NCBI GenBank assembly: GCA_041390625.1
Contig: JAWKPM010000003.1
Coordinates: 186,001 to 250,000 of the forward strand
Origin: RBC038 sp041390625
GTDB taxonomy: Bacteria > Chloroflexota > Dehalococcoidia > UBA2979
DNA: 64,000 nucleotides
Direction: 5' to 3'
The position numbers and the translations under genes were made by a program. Shown in pieces: positions 8,926-17,289 of this stretch. Numbering within the stretch: position 1 is the first letter of the stretch; each line of letters begins with the position of its first letter. The notes below the pieces were generated by a model, which saw only the letters and a program-made list of their open reading frames with translations, searched no databases and was not told where the DNA came from.

Positions 8926-9641
8926 TCGGACGCCCTCGACGGTGGTGGAGCATCGAGAGCAGCGACCGTCAGCGCAACGGCCGTGACAGCAGCCGTCTCG
9001 ACACGCAGCGTGCGTGGCCCAAGCGACACGAACGTTCGGCCCGCCGCCGCGTGCTCGGCGCGCTCCTCGTCGGTCCAGCCGCCCTCGGGTCCGATGAAGA
9101 TCGTGACCACCTCGGGCCGTGAGGGCTGCGCGGTGAGCGCCGCCTCGATAGGCGCGCCGGCACCGGGATCAGCCACCAGCTCCAGCGCCTCGGACATCGG
9201 AGCTTCAAGGAACGACGGCACGACGGCACGGCCGCACTGCTCGGCGGCCTCGATGGCGACGCGACTCCAGCGGTCGAAGCGACCCTCGCCCGGCTTCAGC
9301 ACGGCTCGTTCGGCATCGAGTGCGACGAAGGCGGCAACACCGAGCTCGGTCGCCTTCTCGACGAGCCAGTCGCCACGCTCGCCTCGGGGGAAGGCGCAGC
9401 AGAGCGTGACCGGCACGCGCGGCTCCTCGAGCGAAGTAACGGGGACACCGAGGCGCAAGGTGGCAGCGCCAGACTCGACGCGGTCGAGCTTCGCGGACCG
9501 TTCGTGTCCGAGGCCATCGAACACCTGGAGCTCGGCGCCGGCGCGCAGGCGGAGGACCTGCCTCAGCCGGCGCGAGCGGGCGGCGTCGAGCGCGACCTCA
9601 TCGAGTGCGAATTCGGCGGGCTCAAGGTACAGGCGCCGCAC
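8922..9641 (-). CDS. rsmE: 16S rRNA (uracil1498-N3)-methyltransferase
   Basis: A 239-residue RsmE of usual length. It has the N-terminal PUA-like part (VRRLYL...LRQVLRLRAG) and the SPOUT-knot signatures GPEGGW and SLGPRTLRVETA in the C-terminal third, which form the S-adenosylmethionine site. It methylates U1498 of 16S rRNA. The GTG start lies one base after the prmA stop (TGA-C-GTG), so the two are cotranscribed after dnaJ; dnaJ-prmA-rsmE is a widespread order. Confidence 0.95.
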   Translation of the reverse strand: MRRLYLEPAEFALDEVALDAARSRRLRQVLRLRAGAELQVFDGLGHERSAKLDRVESGAATLRLGVPVTSLEEPRVPVTLCCAFPRGERGDWLVEKATELGVAAFVALDAERAVLKPGEGRFDRWSRVAIEAAEQCGRAVVPSFLEAPMSEALELVADPGAGAPIEAALTAQPSRPEVVTIFIGPEGGWTDEERAEHAAAGRTFVSLGPRTLRVETAAVTAVALTVAALDAPPPSRASD

Positions 9642-9642
9642 G

Positions 9643-10569
9643 TCAGCGAGTAGCGACGATGCAGCGCCAGTCGCCCTCGGCATCGGTCTGTTGCACCTCG
9701 AGACCGGCGTTCCCGATCGCGGCGCGCACGGCCGGCACGCCCTCTTCGATGAATCCGCTCGCGAGCAGCAACCCGCCGGGGCGGAGGCGCTCGACGATCG
9801 CGGGCATGAGCCGCACCAGCACGGTCGAGGAGATGTTCGCGACGATGACATCGAAACCGGCGACCGGCGCCTCGATGGTCGCGGGCCAGTCGTCGCCGAC
9901 TGAGCCGGCCTCCACCTCGACGGTCGTTTCGACACCATTCTGACGCACGTTCTCGGCGGCGACGGGGACCGTCTCGGCGTCGATGTCGATGGCGACGACA
10001 CGGCGGGCACCGAGCTTCGCGGCGGCAATCGCGAGGATGCCGGAACCCGCGCCGAGGTCGAGCACCTCGAGGCCGGGCGTCACGGTGCGTTCGATGGCGG
10101 CGAGGCAGAGCCGCGTCGTCTCGTGCTGGCCAGTGCCGAAGGCGCTGCCCGGATCGAGCTCGACGACGATGTCACCCTCGGCTGCCTCGAACGGCTCCCA
10201 GGTCGGCTTCACGACCATGTGCTCGCCGGCACGGAGCACGTGGTAGAAGCGCTTCCATTCTTCCGCCCAGTCGGTCGCCTCGAGCGGGCGCACCTCGAGC
10301 GGTGCGATCGCGCCCTCGAACGGCAGGGCAGCGAGACGGGCCTCGAGGTCGCGCCTGGACTCGGCGACGAACGGCGCGAGCACGCACGCGCGCACGAGGC
10401 CGGGCTCGTCGAGCAGGGCGTACTCGAAGTCGGCCACGCTCGAGGGAAGGATTGCCGGCTCGATGGAGACGCCGTCCGGCGCGAAGTCGGAGAGCACATC
10501 GGCGACCGCGTCGAGCGCCGCCGGGCGGGCCCGCACGACGATCTCGAGCCAAGCGCCGTCCGAGGTCAT
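9643..10569 (-). CDS. prmA: Ribosomal protein L11 methyltransferase
   Basis: A 308-residue PrmA. The N-terminal substrate-recognition domain (about 1-95) is followed by a Rossmann methyltransferase with LDLGAGSGILAIAAAKLGA as the S-adenosylmethionine loop (about 170-190), an acidic ribose-binding stretch (VAIDID) and the VIVANI catalytic-loop motif typical of PrmA. It trimethylates ribosomal protein L11. It starts at ATG four bases after dnaJ ends and is followed at once by rsmE. Confidence 0.95.
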   Translation of the reverse strand: MTSDGAWLEIVVRARPAALDAVADVLSDFAPDGVSIEPAILPSSVADFEYALLDEPGLVRACVLAPFVAESRRDLEARLAALPFEGAIAPLEVRPLEATDWAEEWKRFYHVLRAGEHMVVKPTWEPFEAAEGDIVVELDPGSAFGTGQHETTRLCLAAIERTVTPGLEVLDLGAGSGILAIAAAKLGARRVVAIDIDAETVPVAAENVRQNGVETTVEVEAGSVGDDWPATIEAPVAGFDVIVANISSTVLVRLMPAIVERLRPGGLLLASGFIEEGVPAVRAAIGNAGLEVQQTDAEGDWRCIVATR

Positions 10570-10573
10570 GCGG

Positions 10574-11683
10574 CTAGCCGTGGAAGGCGTCGCGGAGGCG
10601 CTCGAAGAGACCCGCCTCGTGGCCGCCGGGAGTGCCGAGCGACGCTGCGAGCTGCTCGAGGAGCTCGCGCTGCGCCTCGTCGAGCTTCGTCGGCGTGACG
10701 ACGTTCACCTGGACGAGCAGGTCGCCCCGTCCACCGCCGCGCAGGTGCGGCACACCGAGGCCCTTCAGGGTGATGATGCGGCCCGACTGCGTTCCCGGTT
10801 CGACGCGGACCTCGCGCGGCTCGCCCTCCAGGGTTTCGATGGGGACCTCGGTGCCGAGCGCGGCCTGGGCGATGTTCACGGGCAACTCGAGCACGAGGTT
10901 GTCGTCCTCGCGGATGAAGCGCTCGTGTGGATCGACCTGGACCTCGACGTAGAGGTTGCCTGCCGGGCCGCCTCGATGGCCGGCGTCGCCCTCACCGGAG
11001 ATGCGGAGCGTCTGGCCGTCGTCGATGCCGGCGGGGATCTTCACGGTCTTCTTCGCGCTGACGCGCTTCGTGCCTCGACCGCGGCACTCGGGGCAGGGGT
11101 CGGTCACGACCGAGCCTTCACCAGAGCAACGGCTGCAGGTCGCCACGTTCACGAACTGGCCGAACAGCGACTGCTGCACGCGGCGCAGCTCACCGCTGCC
11201 CTGGCACTCGGGACAGGTCTCGAGGGGCTTGCCGTCGGCCTGTCCGCGACCTCGACAGTCCGTGCAGGCCTCGACACGCTCAAACTCGAGCTCGTGGTCG
11301 GTGCCGAAGACGGCGTCCTCGAAGGCGAGCGTCAGGACGGCACGCAGGTCGTGGCCGCGCTGCGGCCCGCTGCGTCGCACGCCCGTGCCACGGAAGAAGG
11401 CGTCGAAGATGTCGCCGAAGCCGCCGAAGTCCTGCCCGGCGAAGCCCTGCGCGCCACCGCCAACGCCGGCCATGCCGAAGCGGTCGTAGGCGCTGCGCTT
11501 CTCGGGGTCCGAGAGCACCTCGTAGGCGGCGCTGACCTCTTTGAAGCGAGTCTCCGCGTCCTCGGCCTTGTTGCGGTCGGGGTGGAACTCCATCGCCTTC
11601 TTGCGGAAGGCGCGCTTGATCTCCTCCTGCGTGGCATCGCGGGAGACCTCGAGCACGTCGTACAGGTCAGCTTGCGTCGTCAT
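10574..11683 (-). CDS. dnaJ: Chaperone protein DnaJ
   Basis: A 369-residue full-length (type I) DnaJ: a J domain with the HPD motif (about 36-38), a Gly/Phe-rich linker (about 75-95), four CxxCxGxG-like zinc repeats (about 140-215) and C-terminal substrate-binding domains. It stimulates DnaK ATPase and delivers unfolded clients. It is separated from dnaK by 124 bases containing a strong hairpin (11751-11785) and its own -10 candidate just before the ATG, so it may be transcribed partly independently of hrcA-grpE-dnaK. Confidence 0.97.
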   Translation of the reverse strand: MTTQADLYDVLEVSRDATQEEIKRAFRKKAMEFHPDRNKAEDAETRFKEVSAAYEVLSDPEKRSAYDRFGMAGVGGGAQGFAGQDFGGFGDIFDAFFRGTGVRRSGPQRGHDLRAVLTLAFEDAVFGTDHELEFERVEACTDCRGRGQADGKPLETCPECQGSGELRRVQQSLFGQFVNVATCSRCSGEGSVVTDPCPECRGRGTKRVSAKKTVKIPAGIDDGQTLRISGEGDAGHRGGPAGNLYVEVQVDPHERFIREDDNLVLELPVNIAQAALGTEVPIETLEGEPREVRVEPGTQSGRIITLKGLGVPHLRGGGRGDLLVQVNVVTPTKLDEAQRELLEQLAASLGTPGGHEAGLFERLRDAFHG

Positions 11684-11692
11684 CGAACGCCC

Positions 11693-11701
11693 AGTGTAGC
11701 A
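11693..11701 (-). promoter_or_regulatory. Candidate extended -10 promoter of dnaJ (near-leaderless)
   Basis: The minus strand reads TTGCTACACT, giving TGC plus a TACACT -10 hexamer (11698-11693). The hexamer ends nine bases before the dnaJ ATG, so the transcript would have only about 2 or 3 untranslated bases. A similar TGCTACAAT lies at 62312-62320. Confidence 0.4.
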
Positions 11702-11750
11702 ATCACATTCGGCTCGTCATCCGCGATCACCCGCGCACGGCCTCGAACAG

Positions 11751-11785
11751 CGAGACGCCCCGCCCGGTGGGGGCGAGGCGTCTCG
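11751..11785 (-). terminator. Long hairpin between dnaK and dnaJ
   Basis: The arms CGAGACGCC (11751-11759) and GGCGTCTCG (11777-11785) pair perfectly. After a single C/A mismatch they continue as CGCCC/GGGCG around a five-base loop. There is no T run downstream for minus-strand transcription, so this may be a Rho-independent-like pause, a Rho site or an RNA-processing/stability hairpin that separates dnaK from dnaJ expression. Confidence 0.6.
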
Positions 11786-11807
11786 AAGAAACGCCCAACT
11801 CGCGAGA

Positions 11808-13694
11808 CTAGACCTCGCGGAACTCGCCCTCGACGGTGCCGGCGGCCTCACCCTCGGCGTCCCCGTCCTCGGGCGGTGCGCCGTCGGCCGACGCCGCTCC
11901 GTACACCGCCTGGCCGATCTCCTGCATCGAGGCTGACAGCGCCTCGGTCGCTGCGGTGATCGCGGCCGTGTCGGTGCCGCCGAGCGCGTCGCGGAGCTCC
12001 TTGATGCGGCCCTCGACGCGCGACTTCAGGTCGTCGCTGATCTTGTCGGCATTGTCGCGCAGCGTCTTCTCGGCGCTGTAGGCGAGGGAGTCGCCCACGT
12101 TGTGGGCCTCGGCGCTCGCGCGCTTCTCCTGGTCCTCACCCGCGTGCATCTCGGCCTCGCTGCGCAGGCGCTCGACTTCCTCGTCTGAGAGGCCCGACGA
12201 AGGCTGAATGGAGACGTGCTGCTCCTTGTTGGTGGCCTTGTCGCGCGCCGAGACGGTCACCATGCCGTTCGCATCGATGTTGAACTCGACCTCGACCTGC
12301 GGGACGCCGCGGGGCGCCGGCAGGATGCCATCGAGGATAAAGCGGGCCATCGACTTGTTGTCTGCGGCCATCGCACGCTCGCCCTGCAGGACGTGGATCT
12401 CGACGGATGGCTGGTTGTCGCTTGCCGTCGAGAACGTCTGCTTCGCGCTGGTCGGGATGGTCGTGTTGCGCTCGATGAGCGCGGTCATGACACCACCCAG
12501 CGTCTCGATGCCGAGCGTCAGCGGCGTGACGTCGAGGAGGAGGACGTCCTTCACCTCGCCCTTGAGCACGCCCGCCTGGATCGCGGCGCCGATCGCCACG
12601 ACCTCGTCGGGGTTCACGCCTCGATGCGGCTCCTTGCCGAAGAACTCCTGCACCTTGCGCTGCACGAGGGGCATGCGGGTCTGGCCACCGACGAGGACAA
12701 CCTCTTCGATGTCGGCCGCCTTGAGGCCGGCGTCGGCGAGCGCCTTGCGGCACGGCTCGAGCGAGCGCTCGACGAGCTCGTCGACGAGCTGCTCGAGCTG
12801 GGAGCGGCTGATGGTCATCACGAGGTGCTTCGGGCCGGAGGCGTCAGCGGTGATGAAGGGCAGGTTCACCTCGGTCTGCTGCGCCGAGGACAGCTCGATC
12901 TTGGCCTTCTCCGCCGCCTCCTTCAGGCGCTGGAGGGCGGTGCGGTCCTTTGCGAGGTCGACGCCCTGGTCGCGCTTGAACTCGGAGACGAGGTGGTCGA
13001 TCAGGAGGTTGTCGAAGTCGTCGCCGCCGAGGAAGGTGTCGCCGTTGGTCGACTTCACTTCGAAGGTGCCCTCGCCGATCTCGAGGATCGAGATGTCGAA
13101 GGTGCCACCACCGAGGTCGTAGACCGCGATGACCTCGTCCTCCTTGCGGTCGAGGCCGTAGGCGAGGGACGCGGCGGTCGGCTCGTTGATGATGCGCAGC
13201 ACCTCGAGACCGGCGATGCGGCCGGCGTCTCGGGTGGCCTGACGCTGGGCGTCGTTGAAGTAGGCGGGGACCGTGATCACGGCCTCGTTGACCGTCTCAC
13301 CAAGGTAGGCCTCGGCGTCGGCCTTCAGCTTCTGCAGCACCATCGCGCTGATCTCAGGCGGCGAGTACTCGCGGTCGCCCATCTTCACGCCGGCGTCGCC
13401 GTTCGAGAGCTTGATGATCTCGTAGCCGCCGAGCTGCCGAGCGTGCTCGACCTCGGCGTCCTCGGACTTGCGCCCCATCAAGCGCTTCACCGAGTAGACC
13501 GTGTTCTGCGGGTTCGTGACGGCCTGCCGCTTCGCGACGGTGCCGACAAGGCGCTCACCGTCCTTGCCGATAGCGACCACCGAGGGGGTCGTGCGGCCGC
13601 CTTCCGCGTTCGGGATGACCTGCGGCTCGCCGCCTTCCATGACGGCGACGCAGGAGTTGGTCGTCCCCAGGTCGATGCCGATCACCCTGGCCAT
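11808..13694 (-). CDS. dnaK: Chaperone protein DnaK (Hsp70)
   Basis: A 628-residue Hsp70. The nucleotide-binding domain begins ARVIGIDLGTTNSCVAV, followed by the phosphate-2 and adenosine motifs (AVYDLGGGTFDISIL, EVVLVGGQTRMP). The substrate-binding domain and lid end in an acidic, Gly/Ala-rich tail (EFREV). It binds exposed hydrophobic peptides in an ATP cycle driven by DnaJ and GrpE. AGGAGG lies eight bases before the ATG. It follows grpE by 46 bases and belongs to the CIRCE-controlled hrcA operon. Confidence 0.98.
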   Translation of the reverse strand: MARVIGIDLGTTNSCVAVMEGGEPQVIPNAEGGRTTPSVVAIGKDGERLVGTVAKRQAVTNPQNTVYSVKRLMGRKSEDAEVEHARQLGGYEIIKLSNGDAGVKMGDREYSPPEISAMVLQKLKADAEAYLGETVNEAVITVPAYFNDAQRQATRDAGRIAGLEVLRIINEPTAASLAYGLDRKEDEVIAVYDLGGGTFDISILEIGEGTFEVKSTNGDTFLGGDDFDNLLIDHLVSEFKRDQGVDLAKDRTALQRLKEAAEKAKIELSSAQQTEVNLPFITADASGPKHLVMTISRSQLEQLVDELVERSLEPCRKALADAGLKAADIEEVVLVGGQTRMPLVQRKVQEFFGKEPHRGVNPDEVVAIGAAIQAGVLKGEVKDVLLLDVTPLTLGIETLGGVMTALIERNTTIPTSAKQTFSTASDNQPSVEIHVLQGERAMAADNKSMARFILDGILPAPRGVPQVEVEFNIDANGMVTVSARDKATNKEQHVSIQPSSGLSDEEVERLRSEAEMHAGEDQEKRASAEAHNVGDSLAYSAEKTLRDNADKISDDLKSRVEGRIKELRDALGGTDTAAITAATEALSASMQEIGQAVYGAASADGAPPEDGDAEGEAAGTVEGEFREV

Positions 13695-13740
13695 ATCTCA
13701 ATCCTCCTTGATGCCTCCGGCCGCGGCCGAAGGGTTCGAA

Positions 13741-14289
13741 TCAGTCCTGTGCCGCCGGCGCGGCCTCGCCGTTGCCCACGATCACCATCGCGGGCCGGAT
13801 CACCGCGCCATCGATGGCATAGCCACCCTGGATCACGGCAATGATCTCGTTCGCCGCGCCCGGATGATTGGCCACGGCTTCGTGAATCTGCGGGTCGAAG
13901 GTCACACCGACATCGGCCTCGATGGGCTGGACGCCGGCGGCCTCGAGCACGCCGAGGAACTTGCGCTGCACCATGCGCACGCCCTCGACCCACGGGTGCT
14001 CGACGATGTCCTCGTGCTCGGTAACCGAGTCGATGGCCCGGTTCAGGTCATCGAGGATCGGCAGGTAGTTCAGCACGAGCGACTTCATGGTCAGCCGCGT
14101 CAGCTCGGCGCGCTCCTCGCGCGAGCGGCGCTGGAGGTTCTGGTAGTCCGCCATCGCGCGCGCGTAGGCCGCCTTCGTGCGCTCGAGCTCGTCTTCGAGG
14201 CTCGATTCGGACACGGCCTCCTCGAGGCCGTCCTCGCCCGTCTCGTCCATGGCCTCGGGGCCGACCGAGGCCCGTTCGTCGCTGGTCAT
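13741..14289 (-). CDS. grpE: Nucleotide exchange factor GrpE
   Basis: A 182-residue GrpE. It has an acidic N-terminal tail, a long coiled coil (about 40-80, with DYQNLQRRSREE) and the C-terminal beta-wing domain ending GAVIRPAMVIVGNG. It opens the DnaK nucleotide site. ATG 14289 begins MTSDERASVG; the frame is open further upstream, but that part does not resemble GrpE. It sits between hrcA and dnaK. Confidence 0.96.
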   Translation of the reverse strand: MTSDERASVGPEAMDETGEDGLEEAVSESSLEDELERTKAAYARAMADYQNLQRRSREERAELTRLTMKSLVLNYLPILDDLNRAIDSVTEHEDIVEHPWVEGVRMVQRKFLGVLEAAGVQPIEADVGVTFDPQIHEAVANHPGAANEIIAVIQGGYAIDGAVIRPAMVIVGNGEAAPAAQD

Positions 14290-14339
14290 GGTTGTCTCAC
14301 TTCGTTCTGGATTCCACGCGCGGACGCTTCGATCTGCTT

Positions 14340-15353
14340 TCAAGCGCCGACGGCGTGGAGTACCTCGCTCATCAACTCGGCGAAATAGCGGACGCGCGGC
14401 ACGGTGCGGGCGTACTGCATCCGCGTGGGGCCGACGACGGCCAGCATGCCGGAGGCGCCGCCGGATCCGTAGCTGGCCACGATCGCGCTCCACTCGCTCA
14501 TCCACGGGGAGCGGTTCTCGCGTCCGATCACGATGCGGAGGTGTCCCGCGCTGACCTCGCGCGTGGTCGGCAGCGCGCGGCGCAGCTCGTACGCCTCCAG
14601 GTGCTGCACGGCCTCGAGCATGCGGTCAGGCGACTGGAACTCGGGCTGGCCGAGGACGTCGCTCACGCCATCGAGGTAGGTGTCGTCGCTGCGCTCGTGC
14701 TCATCGACGAGCTCGGCGAGCGCCAGCTCGATGCGTGCCCGGTCCGGCTCGCCCTCGTCCTCGAGGCTCGCGCGAATCGTCTGGGCGTCCGCCGTCGAAT
14801 GGCGCACGTTCAACGCCTCGGCGAGCGCGGTCAGCTCTGCCTGGGTCGTCGGGCGGGTGAACGTGACCAGGCGCTGCTGCACCCGGCCGTCGTCCATCAC
14901 CGCCACGACCAGCGCCGAGGCATCGTGGAGGTGCACGAGCTGGACGTTCTTCAGGTGCGCCACCGTGCGTCGCGGCCTCGTGATCACCGCCACGTTGCCG
15001 ACGGCGCTCGCCAGCACCGCGGCGCCGAGGCTGAGCCACTCATCGAGGCCACCCGACGCCTGGTAGAACTGGTGCTCGATCGTGCGCCGCTCCTCGGCGT
15101 CGATCGCCTCCTCGGCCATCAGCGCCTCGACGTACACGCGGTAGCCCTGATCCGATGGCACGCGTCCAGCCGAGGTGTGGGGGTGCGTGATGTACCCATC
15201 CTCCTCGAGCCGCGCGAGCTCGTTGCGAATCGTGGCGGGCGAGACCCCGAGGTCGTAGCGGTCAACGAGCGCCTTCGACGACACCGGGACGGCGGTCGAG
15301 ATGTACTCGTGAACGACGAGGCCGAGAACGGTCGCGCGACGCTCAGTCAGCAC
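14340..15353 (-). CDS. hrcA: Heat-inducible transcription repressor HrcA
   Basis: A 337-residue HrcA. The N-terminal winged helix (about 1-75) contains PVSSKALVDRYDLGVSPATI and RNELARLEEDGYI. A GAF-like and a dimerisation domain follow. HrcA binds CIRCE and represses heat-shock operons, with GroE/DnaK feedback. It is the first gene of hrcA-grpE-dnaK, and a perfect CIRCE lies 12 bases upstream of its start, so it is almost surely autoregulated. Confidence 0.97.
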   Translation of the reverse strand: MLTERRATVLGLVVHEYISTAVPVSSKALVDRYDLGVSPATIRNELARLEEDGYITHPHTSAGRVPSDQGYRVYVEALMAEEAIDAEERRTIEHQFYQASGGLDEWLSLGAAVLASAVGNVAVITRPRRTVAHLKNVQLVHLHDASALVVAVMDDGRVQQRLVTFTRPTTQAELTALAEALNVRHSTADAQTIRASLEDEGEPDRARIELALAELVDEHERSDDTYLDGVSDVLGQPEFQSPDRMLEAVQHLEAYELRRALPTTREVSAGHLRIVIGRENRSPWMSEWSAIVASYGSGGASGMLAVVGPTRMQYARTVPRVRYFAELMSEVLHAVGA

Positions 15354-15365
15354 GTTCTTCCTCCA

Positions 15366-15392
15366 TTAGCACTCTCGATGGGAGAGTGCTAA
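15366..15392 (-). promoter_or_regulatory. CIRCE operator
   Basis: A perfect inverted repeat TTAGCACTC - nine bases - GAGTGCTAA, identical to the consensus HrcA operator. It lies between the promoter (15403-15432) and the hrcA ATG (15353), in the transcribed leader. Confidence 0.97.
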
Positions 15393-15402
15393 CCACGCGC
15401 TC

Positions 15403-15432
15403 ATTGTATTCACGCTCCCCAAACGCGGTCAA
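15403..15432 (-). promoter_or_regulatory. Promoter of the hrcA-grpE-dnaK operon
   Basis: On the minus strand, -35 TTGACC (15432-15427), an 18-base spacer and -10 TACAAT (15408-15403). Transcription would start near 15396, immediately before CIRCE, the standard geometry for HrcA repression. Confidence 0.8.
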
Positions 15433-15471
15433 CGGTGTCTGCCCTCGGGCGAACCTGCGGAGGGTGTCGCC

Positions 15472-15477
15472 TATACT
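15472..15477 (+). promoter_or_regulatory. Candidate -10 box for the sigma factor gene
   Basis: TATACT with a predicted start near 15484, 22 bases before a strong ribosome site (GGAGG, 15506-15510). No clear -35 is seen. It would diverge from the hrcA promoter. Confidence 0.45.
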
Positions 15478-15582
15478 CGGCGCGAGCGCTCGAACTGCAC
15501 CCACCGGAGGCTCACGACGGCCCCACCGCCCCCCTCAGGGCCCAGAAGCGACCGCGAGCAGGCGCGCGTCGAGGACGATCGG

Positions 15583-16113
15583 CTGGTCGATCGGGCCCGC
15601 GAGGACCGCAGCGCCTTCTCGGAGCTCTACGAGGCCTACGCCGGCCGCGTGTACGGCTACCTGCTCGCGCGCACCTCGCAGCCGGCGGACGCGGAGGAGC
15701 TGACCTCCCGCACGTTCACGAACGCGCTCGCGAACCTCGATCAGTACCGATCACGCGGCGGGGGCTTCGGCTCCTGGCTCATGACGATCGCCCATAACCT
15801 CCTGGCGAACTGGTATCGCGACCGCGGCCGACGGCCCGCCAGCACGAGCCTCGACGAGGCGCTGGCTCTGCCCTCGGACCTACCGAGCCCCGAGTTCAAC
15901 CTCGAGCGGAACGAGCGCGTGCGGGAGATTCGTGACGCCATTGGACAGCTCGCGCCCGACCGCCAGCAGCTGATCACGCTGAAGTACGTGGACGGTCTGA
16001 CCAACGCGGAGATCGGACGTATCATGGGCCGGACCGAGGGCGCCGTGAAGGCGCTGCACCACCGGACACTCCGCCAGCTCCAGAGCGCCCTGCCGGAGTA
16101 CGTCCAGCCCTGA
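15583..16113 (+). CDS. ECF-type RNA polymerase sigma factor, start codon uncertain
   Basis: About 176 residues from CTG 15583. Sigma region 2 runs from ARAREDRSAFSELYEAY-like sequence through the DAEELTSRTF helix and the YRSRGGGFGSWLMTIAHNLL stretch. Region 4 (about 115-170) contains NAEIGRIMGRTEGAVKALHH. No ATG, GTG or TTG lies in frame upstream of GTG 15649, and starting there would delete most of region 2. Candidates are CTG 15583 (GAGGA seven bases before) or ACG 15517 (GGAGG 15506-15510, six bases before). No anti-sigma gene is adjacent; fabH follows within 43 bases. The family is clear; the start is not. Confidence 0.8.
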   Translation: MVDRAREDRSAFSELYEAYAGRVYGYLLARTSQPADAEELTSRTFTNALANLDQYRSRGGGFGSWLMTIAHNLLANWYRDRGRRPASTSLDEALALPSDLPSPEFNLERNERVREIRDAIGQLAPDRQQLITLKYVDGLTNAEIGRIMGRTEGAVKALHHRTLRQLQSALPEYVQP

Positions 16114-16156
16114 CGTGGCCTCCCCCGAGGCCGGCCGGGGCCGCAGGGAGGCGACC

Positions 16157-17215
16157 GTGACCGACGAAGGCGCCGCGCCGAGGCGAGTCAGCGTCACCGG
16201 TGTCGGCCGCTACCTGCCTGAACGCGTCCTCTCCAACGCCGACCTCGAGCAGATGGTCGAGACCTCCGACGAGTGGATCATGGAGCGCACGGGCATCCGC
16301 GAGCGGCGGATCGCCGCGCCGTTCGAGAGCTCGAGCACGATGGGCGCCGAGGCAGCGCGGCAGGCGCTCGTCTCGGCGGGCCTCGAGGCGGACGCGATCG
16401 ACCTGATCGTCGTCGGCACCTCGACGCCGGACGGGATGTTCCCGGCGGCGGCCGCGCGCATCCAACACGCGATTGGCGCAACCCGCGCAGCAGCCTTCGA
16501 CGTGAACTCGGCGTGCGCTGGCTTCCTCGCGGCGCTGTCGACGGGCTCGCAGTTCGTCGCCGCCGGCGGCGCCCAGCGCGCCATGGTGATTGGTGCCGAG
16601 ACGATGTCGCGCATCGTGGACTGGCGCGATCGAGGCACGTGCGTGCTGTTCGGCGACGGCGCCGGCGCGCTCGTCCTCGAGCCTGCCGAGGCCGGGCGGC
16701 CCGGTGGCTTCGAGGCCACGGTGCTGCGCAGCGACGGCGGGCTGGCGGACCTGCTCTGGGCGGGTGGCCCGGCCGCGCCGGTCATCGAAGGTCCGGCCCT
16801 CGAGGCGCGCATCATCATGGACGGTCGCAACGTCTTCCGCCAGGCGGTGACGGCGATGTCGCACACGGCCGCCGAGGCGATCGCGCAGGCCGGCCTCACC
16901 ATTGACGACATCGCGCTCTGCGTGCCTCACCAGGCGAACGCCCGCATCATCGATGCCATCGGCCGAAACCTCGGGCTGCCGGCCGAGCGCGTCTTCGTCG
17001 ACCTCGACCACTACGGCAACACCTCGAGCGCCTCGATCCCCATCGCGCTGTCCGAGGCGGTGGAGCAGGGCGCGCTGCGGCCCGGTGACCACGTCCTCCT
17101 CGTCGCCTTCGGCGGCGGACTGTCGTGGGGCGCGGTCGTGCTCGAGTGGGCGGGCGTCCGCGTCACGCCGGTCGTCGAGGCTGCGGTCTCGATGGCCGAG
17201 CCCGCGAGCCGCTGA
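16157..17215 (+). CDS. fabH: Beta-ketoacyl-ACP synthase III
   Basis: A 352-residue FabH. The active-site Cys lies in DVNSACAGFL, His in VPHQANARI and Asn in GNTSSASIP, completing the Cys-His-Asn triad. It condenses acetyl-CoA (or a branched acyl-CoA) with malonyl-ACP to start fatty acid synthesis. GTG 16157 is chosen over GTG 16115 because GGAGG lies five bases before it. No other fab genes are nearby. Confidence 0.95.
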   Translation: MTDEGAAPRRVSVTGVGRYLPERVLSNADLEQMVETSDEWIMERTGIRERRIAAPFESSSTMGAEAARQALVSAGLEADAIDLIVVGTSTPDGMFPAAAARIQHAIGATRAAAFDVNSACAGFLAALSTGSQFVAAGGAQRAMVIGAETMSRIVDWRDRGTCVLFGDGAGALVLEPAEAGRPGGFEATVLRSDGGLADLLWAGGPAAPVIEGPALEARIIMDGRNVFRQAVTAMSHTAAEAIAQAGLTIDDIALCVPHQANARIIDAIGRNLGLPAERVFVDLDHYGNTSSASIPIALSEAVEQGALRPGDHVLLVAFGGGLSWGAVVLEWAGVRVTPVVEAAVSMAEPASR

Positions 17216-17289
17216 CTGTCGCGCGGCTGGCCCGTGGAGGGCGTGCCCGATAGGATCGAGCGCAGCTCAACGTAAGCCTCGGGGGTCCG

